Of a stretch of 64,000 bases of DNA, positions 27,101-39,924 are shown one piece after another. The DNA lies in assembly GCA_021234535.1 (NCBI GenBank), contig CM037837.1, positions 2,604,001-2,668,000 of the forward strand, written 5' to 3'. This DNA comes from Stichopus chloronotus. Its lineage: Eukaryota > Echinodermata > Holothuroidea > Aspidochirotida > Stichopodidae. The notes below the pieces were generated by a model. It worked only from the letters and a program-made list of their open reading frames with translations, was not told where the DNA came from and did not search any database. Every line of letters begins with the position of its first letter. Position 1 is the first letter of the stretch. The position numbers and the translations under genes are program-made.

Positions 27101-30100
27101 CCTCTAGGACACAAAGACTGAAAGCTCTGACAACAGTCATTTACTTTTGAAGTACTTACACCTCAATCCTTCTTCTGGTTAGCAGTTCAAGATAACACCA
27201 CAGATAAAAACAGTTTGCTCATAACCTTTATTCCACAGTCCTGACTATCACATAGGAACAAATTACCTCAGATTAGGCAAACAGGGGATTTTCTGCCAAG
27301 AATCTTTTTCCCTCTTGAATAAATATTGCCATAAATTCTTTGAAATGGTTGCAAACAGAATTTGTCATCATCAGCACTGATCTAGTGTTGTCGACATTTC
27401 TGCAAGATTGCCAACCACCAGTTTCAAACAGGCGGGAGACTCAGAGACCGTGAAGTGCAAACAAAGCCGAATCTGCCTTGGTCATTGTGTGACTAAAAAT
27501 ATAGCCAGGTGGCAGCTTGGAGCTTAGCAACAGTATTTGAGCCTTAACAAAAGTGACCTTTAAAAGAAAGGGTGCCATTTAGTTCGAAACTTAATTCTAA
27601 AATACAGACAAAAGATCTTTACTGAGCAACCCTTAAAGGGAAATAAGGCATTTGTTACAAGGAAAACAACCAAAAAACTAATGTCTGTGGACATAGAATG
27701 ATAGATTATTCATAATAACGACGACCATACTCTTCTTTTCATGAAATTAGTTTGTCTTTTCAAAATTCAAATAATGCATCTTCCGTTACTCAGTCCATGC
27801 ATAATGTTTTGAGGAGATGATGCTTTTGCAGATGTTTATTGATGAGACTGAATGGTTTAACTATGATTAAAGCTATTTTCTTTGTATGCCATGTATTCTA
27901 AATGACCTATTTCCCTTTAAGGCTGGAATCACTTCCCTTTTTATATCTTCTGCATACGCAGTAGGTATGGATGTTTTACTCACATGGGACTTTCTATATA
28001 TATTCAGTTTTCATTCTGTATATGAACCACAAGAACCAGGGAGTTATTTAACACTTATGTGATCTTGAAACACGAGTTGCACTGTACAAGAATTTTTCCT
28101 GAAAATAGTTCTTAACAGTCATCACAACATTGTTATATTTGTGTATATTGACTAGGACTTGACAATGAACAGCTGTTAAACTGAGCAGAACCAGAGAAAA
28201 AAGGCCATAGCAATAGGCAGACAACCCTAGCCATGAAAACTGGAGTCATGGTTAATCCTTGCCAGACAAAGGGTTTAAACCAAGAAAGTCTAAATGGATG
28301 ACATGGGGTGGGAGGAAGAAGACAGATGGAGATGGGAGTTGAAGGTGGGGGGCAGAGGGATGCTCGAGTGGAGAAAGGAGACAGATTTTCACAAAATGTT
28401 GAGCAGAAGAGGATGGGTGCTGGCTAAACTCAGGCATGAATGTGGTTAAATATCAACAACAAATTTACCATTTTGTAACAAATACAATGAATGACAATAA
28501 CATATAATTCATATCGATAATGTGCTCTCTCTCACACCCATGCATGAAAGCATAAGAAATAGATTTTTAGCTTGTCAAAGTTACACTTGAAGAAATTCCC
28601 TGAAAACTGATGCAAGTTCATGGTTCTTTTTTCTAAACTTAAGCTGCCATTTCTTAAGTTGTTCATATATGTATTAACTTATCATTTCTCAGGTTTTACT
28701 GTACACTCTTGAATCAGATAATTCACACTGATACAATATTTCATCGTTCGTCAAAAATGTTCCAGAACTTCAATTTGCTTCTCATTATTAGCTTCAACTT
28801 ATTCAAACTGATTGTGTGATGGATAACTTCACCACAGAATCTAGTTGCTATTTACTGTACAGTACTCAGAATTTTAAGGCACACTATATTTGCTTGCTGA
28901 TGGTAAACATTGGTCTGTTTGTTTGTATTTGAGCCATAATGTCCACAACACAAAGACTACAATACTTCTTCCACAGATTACTCAGAAAGTTCTACCAGAC
29001 TACTCTGTACAAGCTGATAGTTCAGCCTGTACAATATCTCAATATCAACAAAATAATGGAAGTCAAGAGTTCATGTTTATGAGCGCGAGAATTCACGCAT
29101 GAATCCACGTGAGCAAACGTTCACATAGGCTGGAGTTCAAGCAGGGTATGATAGCTAGTCTCTCCTGCATGGACTTTGAAGTGGGAAACAACAAAAGCTC
29201 TCAAACTGCAAAATTTCAGTAATATCTTTCACTTTTCGGCAAATGCAGGCTGCAACTTGCCATTTGACTTACAATTTACCTGTTATTATATAGGTTGGAA
29301 ATGTCGAGTATAATTTATGTCATGCTCAGATAACGCTCACTTCCACATGGTATCAAAGTTACCTACATGTATACAGGCACACTGACATACACGTGCAGTA
29401 GAGAAATAGTGCTCTCAGAATAGAACTAACTTAATATCAGTGCAAAAGGAAATATTCTGATTTCTTGAAAATAGTTCATCAACTATTGAAAATAGTTCAT
29501 CAGCCATCATATTTCAAGGAGACAAAAACAATTCAAAACTGCAAGTTAAGATCTGACTAGAGTTTACAATGTCTTTAGTCATTTGCCCTTATCTATGCTT
29601 GACACCAAAATATGATCAACCTTCATTCATAATCCCATACTTTTTGCCTGCTACAGGGTGATTGATGTGTTAAATTCATAACTCATTTAACCAAATTACC
29701 CGGGCCATTGTTTGGTAAAATGTTTGGGGAATGACTCATCGCTGGAGATCTGGTTTAGCTTATTCTAAACAAATTACAACATGCTTAATTTGGGACTCAT
29801 GATCTATAAACAGAGTTCCTCCTTGCCTAGATATCATTCCCACCATATGGGCTGCCTCACTCTGAGTCAGCCTCTCTGAACACTTGTCAAGGATTTTGAA
29901 ACTTGTAAAAATTATTCAAAACATATGTGGCAATATATTCCACCTTCTCTTCCCTAAATTACCCTACCTCAAGACATTTATTCACCGTAAGTAACACACA
30001 TGTAAGAAAGTCCTAAAACAGTAGGAACTCACAGAGTTTGTAAGGGCTATGGCACACCCATTTGAAGTTTAAGCAACTACTCCACATCTGAGATATCATC

Positions 30101-30557
30101 TTTACATGTTAAAGTTCATAAACAAACACACAAATTATGTAAGTGCTAGTTCCTCATCGACAAGATCAATTGGAGTGTGAGCAAGGAATCAAATGATTCC
30201 TACAGACTGCATCTGTAGATCTACCACCTAGATAAGACTAAACAAATTTTTCACTTTTCCAGTACATGGGAAACAACACTTATAATACTGGATAACACTT
30301 TTAACAGATTGTTATTTAACAAAGTTGTTTTCATATTTCTGTGCAAAAGAAATCTCACTAGGCCTATGTTGAAAGCATTGATACAATTTCTGCATCATAA
30401 TTTTTCCTACAACTGTACAACTGTCCTATGCCACACAAATGCCATTACTCCAAGACAGCTCCAAAATATAGATTAAAACAATAACTGACAAAGTTGCATA
30501 CATACAACCTTACAAGTTACATTAACCACTCTGGTACATGGTATTTGAGAAGGACAT

Positions 30558-30587
30558 AATCTGTGTTAGTGGAATCTGTGTTAGTGG
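30558..30587 (+). repeat. 15-bp tandem duplication
   Basis: AATCTGTGTTAGTGG is present twice without a mismatch. Confidence 0.95.
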
Positions 30588-31084
30588 AATAAAAATACCC
30601 TTTCACCAAGGCATACCTAAAGGCTAAGCTTCACTTTGAAACTTGAGAACCTAGGCAAAGTGGTCAGTAACAGCATGATTGCTTTTGACTTTTGAAAGCC
30701 TAAACTTGTTAGGCTTACCGTGGTAACAATAAAACTAAACTCCAGTAACATTTGAACAGTTACATGCAAAGTAAATTTAAGCCTTCTTACTAGTAACGTT
30801 AAGCTTACATTTGTCAGCACTACCTTGTGAGGAAGAAGAAAAAAACTTAACCATCTTCAGTGTCACAGCGCTAATCTGAGATACAAATCGATAGCACAAC
30901 AATGGTTTGCTCCCGCCATTATCGGTGGAGATAGTTTCCCTGTTTTGTCAACAATAATTATTACATGCCAGCTGGCTCAATCTGATACATAGCCTATGCC
31001 TATGGCGCCTTGTGTGTATTACTCAATGTCAGTTACATGCAAAGATATTGAAACAAAAACATAACAAAGAAGGTTTGTACTTAC

Positions 31085-31202
31085 CACGAGTATCATTTGC
31101 AAATTCACGACTAGAATAAGGATGTACCAACTCTCCTTCAGAATCAAAATCGACAAATGCACAGAGAACTCGGGTAAAAAGGAGCGATATCTGTTCCTTC
31201 AT
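31085..31202 (-). CDS. Possible first exon on the minus strand, unrecognised peptide
   Basis: On the minus strand an ATG (31200-31202) preceded directly by an in-frame TGA opens 39 codons that run into a perfect GTAAGT donor at 31079-31084, ending in phase 1. The peptide begins MKEQISLLFTRVLCAF and I do not recognise it. Spliced to the acceptor before YPEL exon 1 (13325) it stays in frame and would add 43 residues (39 plus EQSK) before the usual YPEL methionine. Spliced to 13886 it is also open for 40 codons. It could equally be 5' untranslated sequence or the first exon of another minus-strand gene. The surrounding 31.1-31.4 kb has more CpG than its neighbours, as expected near a transcription start. 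Confidence 0.4.
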
Positions 31203-32039
31203 TCAGCTAAACGTCGGCTGCAAGAAACGTAGGTTTGCGATGGATCTGTTTGCCAAAGAACTTCGACCTGTGTCAATTTTGTCAAAGGAAGTAAACATAG
31301 AACCGTCTACTTTTCGAAGGGTCTAAAAAGAGCAACTTCACCTGATCGTTTACTTACAAACGTATGCTCCCTTTACAATTGCGTTGAAGTCGTACGTTTT
31401 GAATTTTAATATATTAATTCAATAAACATTTTTACGTTCTAAGCTGTTATGAGGGATAAGAAAAGTTAATACGAAACTTAGTTTCCTATGAACACTACTA
31501 ATGCTTGTGACCATTGCGGTTTGTTTGGGTTTCTATGCAAAGCAGGTGATTTTTCTGATTGACCAATGGCGAAATATGTATGCTGTGGTATTCCCCTTGT
31601 CTAGTCTTCGTAGGGAAGGCCTCTTTTGCACTATTTTACAGGGACCGTCTTACACGCTATTATACTGTTTACTACACGATACTATATCGTCGTACAATTC
31701 CAACAGCTGTTTGAACTGAAAACCGATTATGGGGTGGATCCAAGTTGGAAAATTCTTCCATAGTAGTACTTCCACGTACTTCGGTCATGATATAAATTAG
31801 TCCACGTATTTATTTCGCAAACACGAGGGGATTTTTTATTTTTCACTGTTTTTCGCTTGTTGGTTATTGTTTTTTTTTCAACGACAGGTTACAGTTACTG
31901 AAATGCTGTTTTTTTCTGTTGTTAATGATTTAAAATGCTGACCAAATTATACCAATCATAGCCGGATAATATTAACCAGTGAGGAGCCATGATACGACTA
32001 AAATAAATTGTTCTGTATTTCAATGTGCCTTAGGCCAGG

Positions 32040-32170
32040 GTTGTAATGACTCGAGTTACTGACTCGGACTCGAGTAGACTTGAGTCGTCCTCTTTTAATG
32101 ACTCGACTTGGACTCCAGTCATAACATCAATGACTCGACTTGGACTCGAGAGTCAGCGACCGGATTGACT
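32040..32170 (+). repeat. GACTCGAGT-motif repeat
   Basis: GACTCGAGT, GACTCGGACTCGAGT and GACTCGACTTGGACT recur about ten times in 130 bp. No partner end identifying a transposon was found. Confidence 0.7.
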
Positions 32171-33656
32171 TGACTCGAATTTTTAGTGTTTCACTTGAAT
32201 CAAAATTTCAGCTCGCAGCTCTCTTTTTCACTATTCATTGTTTGCAACTTCAGCCATCGAAACTCGTATGTTCAATTGTCCTGATACTTTTATTAAATAT
32301 GAAAAAATAAAAAAAGGGGGGGGGGTCGTTCGCTTAATTGATATATTTATCAGTACCCCAGAACAGTCTTTCAGGATCATTGGGTTCAGTATTTAGGTTT
32401 GGCACTGCTACCTTGCGGCTGTGATGGACAGTTTTCTAAATTCCTATTCATGAAAGTAGCTCATAGCTGTGTTTGACTCACGTCATCTGTCAGATAGGGA
32501 CTTAAAATGGCGGTTCGCCAAGCATGATGGGAATGTACTGTTAAATGTTTGCCTTGCTACCTATTGAACACTGTTCAGAAAAGGTGACCACAATCTCATT
32601 TAGTCTCAATTACATTTTTTGAGTTGCGCTCTCTGAACTTAACTCATCATTTTGAACTATGTTCTACTGCATGATGGTCTATTCCACAGAAGTAATATAA
32701 GGTACTACTCACAGAAGTCAATTAATAGAAATGTGGGCCTTCTTTTATTATTTGTTCCCTCCATAGCACACATTCATCGAACAGTCAATGCCAAAAGTGT
32801 GAAGGTTTAAAATGAAGTCACATGATGGACAAGTATTTAATGTTTTGAGCTCACTATGAAAGAAGTTAAAAAACAAGTGCAGTGATCCAAAACATTTTTT
32901 AAAACAATAGCTAGTTTCATCCTTTTCTCTTTTTTTTCATATTTCAGGATAGAATACTGCATCTAAGGAAAAGTGAGGAGTTTCTAATAGTTTTCACAAT
33001 TTTGTGAAAAAATATTTTCACACGATTCTCAAAACTCATTTATAAAATACGGTTGACGAACTACACTAATGCAAGTAGAATTGTGGACTTTTTGAGGGGA
33101 GCGCCATCATCAGTTGGCCCCAATTTCTATTTTTCATCTCCATCATAAATAAACATTGGCTAAGTATGCAAATTTATGACGTCAAGAGAGAGAGACTCCC
33201 GTGACATATCTTATGTTAACCTTTGTTTACTTAACCTTTATTTCAAAGACAATTGAGAATCTTATAAGCCCCAAGGGCTTTGTTTTGGAAGCATGTATTT
33301 TCTTCTTCATAAATATTGGTAGCACTTACCTACGTGAATCCCATTAAGTAATTAAGAAATAATATACATAGGACAAACAAAAGAAATGTCGACACTATGC
33401 AACGGTCATATTTGCAATCAATTTCACCAAACTTTTATAGAGCCATATCCCAAAAGTCAAGAGATAAATACACAATGATTCGAACAAAATTTCATTCAGA
33501 GTTTTACTATGCAACTTTGAGGAAACTCAGCTCTTTTCGAGATGCATGTCACACAACCTTTAACCCTGTCCTTTCGAACCTTACCGGGGCTTTATGGCTC
33601 TGAACGTTAATGAGAGCACTGAGTGTGAACAACCACTATTGGTATCATTCGATCAT

Positions 33657-34113
33657 CAGGGACGTAGCTATCGGATGAGGGGGGCGAGTGTGGATGTGAC
33701 AGCCCCCCCCCCCTAGCATATGACTGTCGGCAAATGAGTGATCCTCTCGGCAAATTTCGAAACTTTGAAACTTTCACAATACATAATGCGCCTAGGATTT
33801 TCCATCCAACAGAATACTGACAGAAAAATTTCCAGAGGCTTCAAGTTGCTTCAAGAATGGGAATGGCGATTTCTTGTGATCTGGGGGTATTTTTATTCAA
33901 AACTTTTCTGATAAACTGCGCCGTTTCAACTGATGTTGGCGCTCTGCTATAAGTCTCCCTACAATTATCCCATTATTCACGAACCATGGGTGCACAACTG
34001 CAGTGCCACGCTGTAACTTTGTTTTAGTCGATCCGCCATGATTTCTTTATGAGGCCACTTCAATTACTTGCCACCCACCCCCCTTTCCAAACAAACTTTT
34101 AGCTACGCCCCTG
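33657..34113. mobile_element. 457-bp hAT-like non-autonomous element
   Basis: Left end CAGGGACGTAGCTA and right end (reverse complement) CAGGGGCGTAGCTA match at 13 of 14. The interior has C-runs and no coding capacity. The flanking octamers TCGATCAT and TTTGAAAG do not match, so the duplication has decayed or one end is displaced. Confidence 0.6.
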
Positions 34114-35239
34114 TTTGAAAGTACTCTGTTTTAGTTTTTGTTAGAAAAAAAAGAAAGTGTTGGTTCTTCTTGTGGCTTACAACATAAATTACGATTACAT
34201 GTTCTTACTAATTTATGAATTAAACACTCTCTCCGAGTCAACACCATAGTGAAAGAGTAAGTTTCCAAACCTGTGTTCTACAAAATAAAGAATACTTAGG
34301 AGGCCAGAGACTGGAAAGGGTTACCGTATTTCCTACAATCGTCCGAGCTGCATTTATATCAGAAAACTTCTTTGTTGGCCACAAGTCAATCGATGGATAG
34401 GATTAAAAGTGAGATAGCGGACGGCATTTTCTCTTTTCTGTTTTGCCATGAAAGACAGAAGTGAGGGAATTGATTGGCTTAATACTGTGACAGACTTGTC
34501 AAGTTTTCATTTTGAACAACCGTCGGTAAGGCCTAAGGATGCGTATTTCACAAAGCAAAATAAAAAATCATTACTTAAAATCTGTGAAGATATATTCTCG
34601 AGTTATATTCAAATCTAAGATAAAATGCAGTAGCACGATTTTCAAATAGACTTTCCTATGAAAGTAAACAGTTTCAAAAAGGGACCCCTGTGACCCCTCC
34701 CCCAGGACAGCCATCACTCAGCCACAAAAAAGCCCCTTTACAATAAATCTGAATAGCCTGGGCTCTGAGAAATCTTGTATAAGCAAAAATTCAAAAGGGA
34801 GAGGGAGCAACTGGCTTATCCTAGGTCAGCGTCCACTTGGTCAAGAGTCTGTATTCTCCTTCAAATACGCCTTCACTCTAAAAAACAAGGAATCGAAACA
34901 AAATCGGATACTTTTTGTACATTGACAATGCAGTTTAACAAGACCTTCACTTATTTTATCGTTATTAGTAAGTTTTTCTTCCTTTTGATATATGTTGGAA
35001 CGACTTCAAAAAGTTTTATTTTTCAATTAGGCTATCTGAGTTTGATAAGACCAGCCACTCACTAGTACAGTTTTGGTTCTATCCACTCTCTTGATGTGGC
35101 GGTCCAACCCTGGGGAAGGGAGGTATATGGGACTCTTTATGAAAAAAAGTGACAGGCTGAAAGTATGTTCAGATTATTCCATCTGGCCACTCCTCAAATT
35201 TGCCAATGGGTGGTGGAATGAACGATGCATAATTCAAAT

Positions 35240-35330
35240 TGCAGACATGATATCTCTATTTCAAGTCTTGATAAATACAGAAGTAAACACTTGAGAATTG
35301 CAGTTTCCGGCCATGAAATGGCCGACCTGG
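35240..35330 (+). repeat. Isolated relative of the 370-390-bp unit
   Basis: GCAGACATGATATCTCTATT, followed by TTGCAGTTTCCGGCCATGAA, repeats two landmarks of the array at 49720-50930. AATTCGGGCAAAAATTTC at about 35860 also recurs in that array (near 50650). Confidence 0.5.
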
Positions 35331-35554
35331 GCGACCTGAAGAGCAAGCAATTTTCTTTTGCTCTCCGTGCCACTCGGTGCACTTCTTTGCTCTTTACACT
35401 TTTGATTTTGAGAGAAGCTGTAATGGTTCAATATTGCTTTAAACTTGGTTTATGTTGGTATGTATACAGTACACCTATAGCAAGCTGGGACTAACTTGCC
35501 TCCTGGCCTTCATGTCGGCACTGCAGGACTCACCCCCCTTTGCAAAAAGGAGTC

Positions 35555-35568
35555 TAGCTACGCCCCTG
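35555..35568. repeat. Orphan hAT-like terminal repeat
   Basis: TAGCTACGCCCCTG is identical to the right end of the element at 33657-34113, but no matching left end is seen nearby, so this is probably a remnant. Confidence 0.5.
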
Positions 35569-36760
35569 CTGATCGTCAAACAGAAATCGATTCCTCATCT
35601 CAAGAAGATGTGTAATAATAATACACGTCCCTCTGCCGGCACACTGCACCAAAATAACACATTGCATTTAGTGAGTCCTCGGATCCAGACGGGAAGCCAA
35701 GAGGAGGAGGGGAAGTCCCCCCTTAAGTATTTTTTTTTCGCTATTGTTTTTGGTATTTTTACGACGTTGGTAGCATTTTCCCTTTTATGTGGAAGATCTA
35801 CAATTTATTTTGGACTTTAAAAGGCGGGGTAAGTGTCATTTCCAGCTATATGGGACGTAATTCGGGCAAAAATTTCTTGTACGGTTCGCGCCAACAGATG
35901 TGGTGGCGCTACGCTCTCTTTCCCTCCCAGGGTTCCTGCATATGAACAATATTTCCTTCTTTGAAAAATAAGTCCCTGCTGGGACCTGAAGCTAAATGAA
36001 GGGAGGTCTGAACACCCACCCCTCCCCCCCCCCCCTCATCCAGTAAGCATACCCTTCGTCATAATCGTATATCAACTCTACGTTCAAGTTGTATCCAGTG
36101 TAATACATGACTTAAAGCACCGGGTGACATGCAATGTTTAGAATGTTATTATTGACCGTGGCGTGGTGCAATGCAAGATGTTTTCGACACCTTTTTTTCC
36201 CATTGCGAAGTAACTTATTGCAGCCCGGTGTGTTGGTTTCATGATGACAACATATCCCCGTGTGATTTAAATACGTGCTTAGCACAGTAATTGATTAAAG
36301 TAAGTCAACACACGACCTTGGAATCCAGGGAAGTTGAAGTTAACAAAATATGCCTTTTGCATGCCAAGATGGCCCAAATGGACTTTAATTCTTTCTTGAA
36401 TCTACAGCGACCGTGAAAGATAAGTGTGACAGGATGGGGCAGACACTTTCAACATGGCGGATGATAGCATATAACTATGAAAGTCCTTTTTGGCCACGCT
36501 ATTTTTTTCATTTGTTTCATCAAATTATTAATTTGATTAATCCAAATATTAATTTGACTTGATTAATCAAATTATTAAGTTTCATAAAATTATAAAGTTG
36601 CTTAATTACATTATTTTTTCTCGTCCAATGAAACCTAAAAATTCACATGGCTCTAAAAGGCCTTGGTACATACCATATCTAGAATCTAATCATGTATAAA
36701 ATGAATGTTAAGTTCAGTAGTCAGAATGATACCTCTACTGACAAATTTGACTGACTAGGC

Positions 36761-36878
36761 TATAATTAGTCTGCAAATTAGTCAGGAATCACAAACTAGT
36801 CAGTTGATTTGTCGGGACCACACGAACTGATCATACTGACTAGTTTGTGACCACCGACTGATCTACAGACTAATTATA
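36761..36878. mobile_element. Short hairpin element (possible MITE)
   Basis: Two 44-bp arms (36761-36804 and 36835-36878) are imperfect inverted repeats around a 30-base loop; both arms end in TATAATTAG / CTAATTATA. The terminal TA on each side would fit a TA target duplication, but this is not decisive. Confidence 0.6.
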
Positions 36879-38975
36879 TCAGAGAGCTGCTTACGACTCT
36901 TCCTGAACGTAACTTAGCGACTTGAAGTGAATAACTTGACCTTTGACACGATCACGAAAGGAAAACATGTTTTGACGGACACACCTACCACAACGAGAAT
37001 TTTTTCAGTTGAAATAATAACATAATTAAAATTATGTTACACATTGCAAGAAGATCATATTGAACGGTGTTGTTGCACTTATGGAGGTTGCGTGGACGTA
37101 TACCGAGCCTTTGCGAGTTGCCTTTTCCCATTCTGACTTTGAATTTGAAAGAAATTCGTCAGAAAATGACACCAGGAACTAAAATGTTGAACCGATAATC
37201 TGTGTCCAATATAGGTGCCGGGCAATATTGATCAAATTCCTCCTGCGTCGGTATCGGCAAAATTTACCTCAATGAGCTGGCACTTAAATCGATATTTCTC
37301 CGTCACGCAAAGGTAACGCTCAGCTCTCTTGACTTACCTACGATTCAAACTCCTAATGTTTACCTTATTATTAGAAAATTCGGGAATGGCACTTTGGTTT
37401 TGTCAGCTGAGTTATCTACAAATCTATAGCGTTGTCTTTTATTTGTGGCCTGTAGACTCGACCACCTTGCCTTTTCGATAATATCGGTATCCGATCGATA
37501 GGCATCGGCCGATATTGAGAATAGAAATATCGGCTATTGGTGATATCGGTCCAACAGTACCAGGAACCTCCTGATGCATGGAAGGAAACTGACAGCAGTG
37601 TACATACGTATAGCAGAAAAAGCACATTGTAATTGACCCTTCGTGAATAGGCGTACAAATTATTGCAGTAAGGACAAGTAGACGATTCATTTACACATTT
37701 TAGTCAGGTGAATCGATATTACTATAATATAAGTTGATTGTTATTCTTGTAGTTGAACTATCGTTGAATACTGTGAGAAGAAAAAAAATGTCTGTTGAAC
37801 TTAATTTACGAACTTTCTCCAGAAAAGCTTTAATGAAGTATTTTCTCCACTGTGTAATGAGATCATTTTGGAATAACCCAGTATGTAAGGTTTAATATCA
37901 GATTTAGAGAATTGCACGTACAATAAATTCAAAACAAGGGGATCAACATATATGTTATAGAGGGCGCTGTGAAAGATTTCCATCTTTCTAACTAAGGTTA
38001 TCTACGCTCTCCCGCCAGAGATGTGTGCATAGCTGTACAGATGAAAATGAAGCCCATAGGATCATATCAGTACCAGCAGGGAGCTGGTTATTCACTTACA
38101 ATTTTCATTTGTCGTACAAGGCAATATATGACAATCCTCTACAAGACATTGGTATTCACTTCCGCCACCTCCATTCAAACATGAAGGGAAGACTAAATGC
38201 TAAATACATGTTTGTTTCAACTAACCACCTACAGGTTGAGTTATAACATTGTATATTCAAGTTGTGCTCACTTTTCGTCAAATAACGTCACAACAGTTGT
38301 TAAAAGTTGCAAAGTTGATGAAGATTATTTGAAAAATAACGTTACTTTGTATCTCACCCGCAAGAAAACTATTCTACGTGATGAATAAATATAAATTACC
38401 ACATCGCCGTGGGACATATATCCTATATGTTCGAATACATATACGCGTATTAAATGAAATTTATACACGTATGTATTAGCACTAATCAAGCAACATCATT
38501 TAATTATCATACGCTAAAAAATTGAAAATAAAATGCTACTATACCGTAAAAAAAAACAATGGAGGACTGCGCTCTAAACCCCTAAATATAGGAAGACAGG
38601 TGCAGTACGTGCAGGGGACTGCCTTCAGTCTTTATTGAAATTAGCCATGAACATGCGTGTTACAGAAATAACACAAATATAATGAGTAATAACTACTGAA
38701 ACAAGTTACCATGCCCCTGAAGGGACATTCGAGATTTCGATGTTTAGGCTTTTTCGTTTCGATGTTTCAAGATTTCGATGTTTCTGTTTCGACTTTTTCC
38801 TTTGATGTCGCGACTTTTTGCACGCGTCACGCTACCACACATATCATGCATTGCGGGCTTGAATATGTACTCCGACGGGACCAGGGAGCTAGTTGCTGTT
38901 TGTCAAGTAGCAACTAACTGCTCCGACACCGTTCCAGCAGAGGAGTGGAATTAAATTTAAAATACCTGAACTGAA

Positions 38976-39513
38976 TTAAAGATATCTTTAAGTATGACAT
39001 CTTTTGCAGATGTCTGCAAATGAATTCACTGAGATATCTTTAAATATGGCGTCGCGTCAATCCAAATGGCGCGAAACTCTGCCTGCCTTCGAATCTATAA
39101 CTGGTTCCCATCTGCCACAACACAGCTGCGGTATAGTACAGCAGGAGAGCTGTGGTTTCCCAGCACTGTAAGTGTAATATTATCCATAATCAAGGGCAGT
39201 ATAAGATCTTATATCAACAGTGCAAATGCGAACAGCTCAAGGTATATAGTTTATATTACCATCACAAATAGCGTAAAAAATCCTCCCACATGGGCGTGAA
39301 AAACGCCTTACAAGGTAACACTGATGTACACTTATGCAGCGGTATGGCGTCCGTGCAGACCTGTGAGATCTACGGCTGTTGAGTGTGGAGCAGTCTTTCA
39401 CTCGTCGTTTCCATCGATACAGTAAGTGTTACGTATTTGTGGATATCTGACGTCGTATTCGTAGATACGTGACATCATATTTAGAGATATCTGTAATTCA
39501 TTTACAGATATGT
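38976..39513. repeat. GATATC-rich palindromic repeats, left of Harbinger
   Basis: Contains the perfect 16-bp palindrome TTAAAGATATCTTTAA (38976-38991) and a series of GATATCT-like cores at 39442, 39464, 39486 and 39507, spaced 21-22 bp. The same palindrome recurs right of the Harbinger insertion. Confidence 0.7.
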
Positions 39514-39672
39514 TTCTTAATTAAATACCACGGAAATAAGCAAAGGCAGACTTATGTCCGCACATAAACTGAACTGCAGTAAAGCAAGGCTGACACTTGC
39601 ACGACTTTTGGCCACGATTTTGTCGTGGCAAGTCGTGCAATTTTGGGGCACGAACTGGGAGGCTCCCGCACT

Positions 39673-39802
39673 GTTCACGACTAGTTCACGCATAGCTCAC
39701 GACGAGTTCACGAATAGTTCACGAATGCGTGCCCATCAGTGTCCACATTGACACGAACTGGCACGACGAGTTCACGCATAGTTTGCGCATAGTTTACGCA
39801 CT
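39673..39802 (+). repeat. Left subterminal 11-bp tandem motif array of Harbinger element
   Basis: Copies of GTTCACGAMTA and variants begin at 39673, 39684, 39695, 39706 and 39717, exactly 11 bp apart, and again at 39770, 39781 and 39792. Variation is confined to a few positions (for example GTTTGCGCATA). Such arrays next to transposon ends are usually transposase-binding sites; that role is inferred here. Confidence 0.85.
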
Positions 39803-39864
39803 TCCCTCATTGGCACGACGAGTTTGCGCAATTCGGACGGTGTCGTGCCCACTTTGACACGCCA

Positions 39865-39871
39865 TATAAAA
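39865..39871 (+). promoter_or_regulatory. TATA box of the Harbinger ORF
   Basis: TATAAAA lies 53 bases before the transposase ATG at 39925, a normal spacing for a TATA promoter with a short leader. Confidence 0.55.
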
Positions 39872-39924
39872 AGGGGGCCTCCCCAACCCCTGATCATTTT
39901 TGGATTGGCTGTGGAAGAGACAAC

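Larger units (their letters stand above)
13890..31084. other. Long AT-rich stretch, putative YPEL 5' introns or spacer
   Basis: No conserved exon is recognised across 17 kb apart from weak splice-bounded candidates. It contains the polypurine tract, short duplications, and homopolymer runs such as C15 near 16410. If the 31085-31202 exon belongs to YPEL, this is intron. Confidence 0.55.
31203..39579. other. Spacer between YPEL and PPM1D, left part
   Basis: Starts with a CpG-containing ~200 bp (31203-31400) that could be a minus-strand promoter. The rest is repeat-rich non-coding DNA: GACTCG repeat, hAT-like ends, hairpin element, and an ATCGG-rich stretch at 37470-37550. No gene supported. 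Confidence 0.6.

Noticed and set aside
35452..35820. 122-codon plus-strand ORF
   Set aside because: It runs through the orphan hAT-like end and repeat sequence; no domain.
37470..37550. ATCGG-rich stretch suspected to be a transposon end
   Set aside because: No matching opposite end or target duplication could be found.
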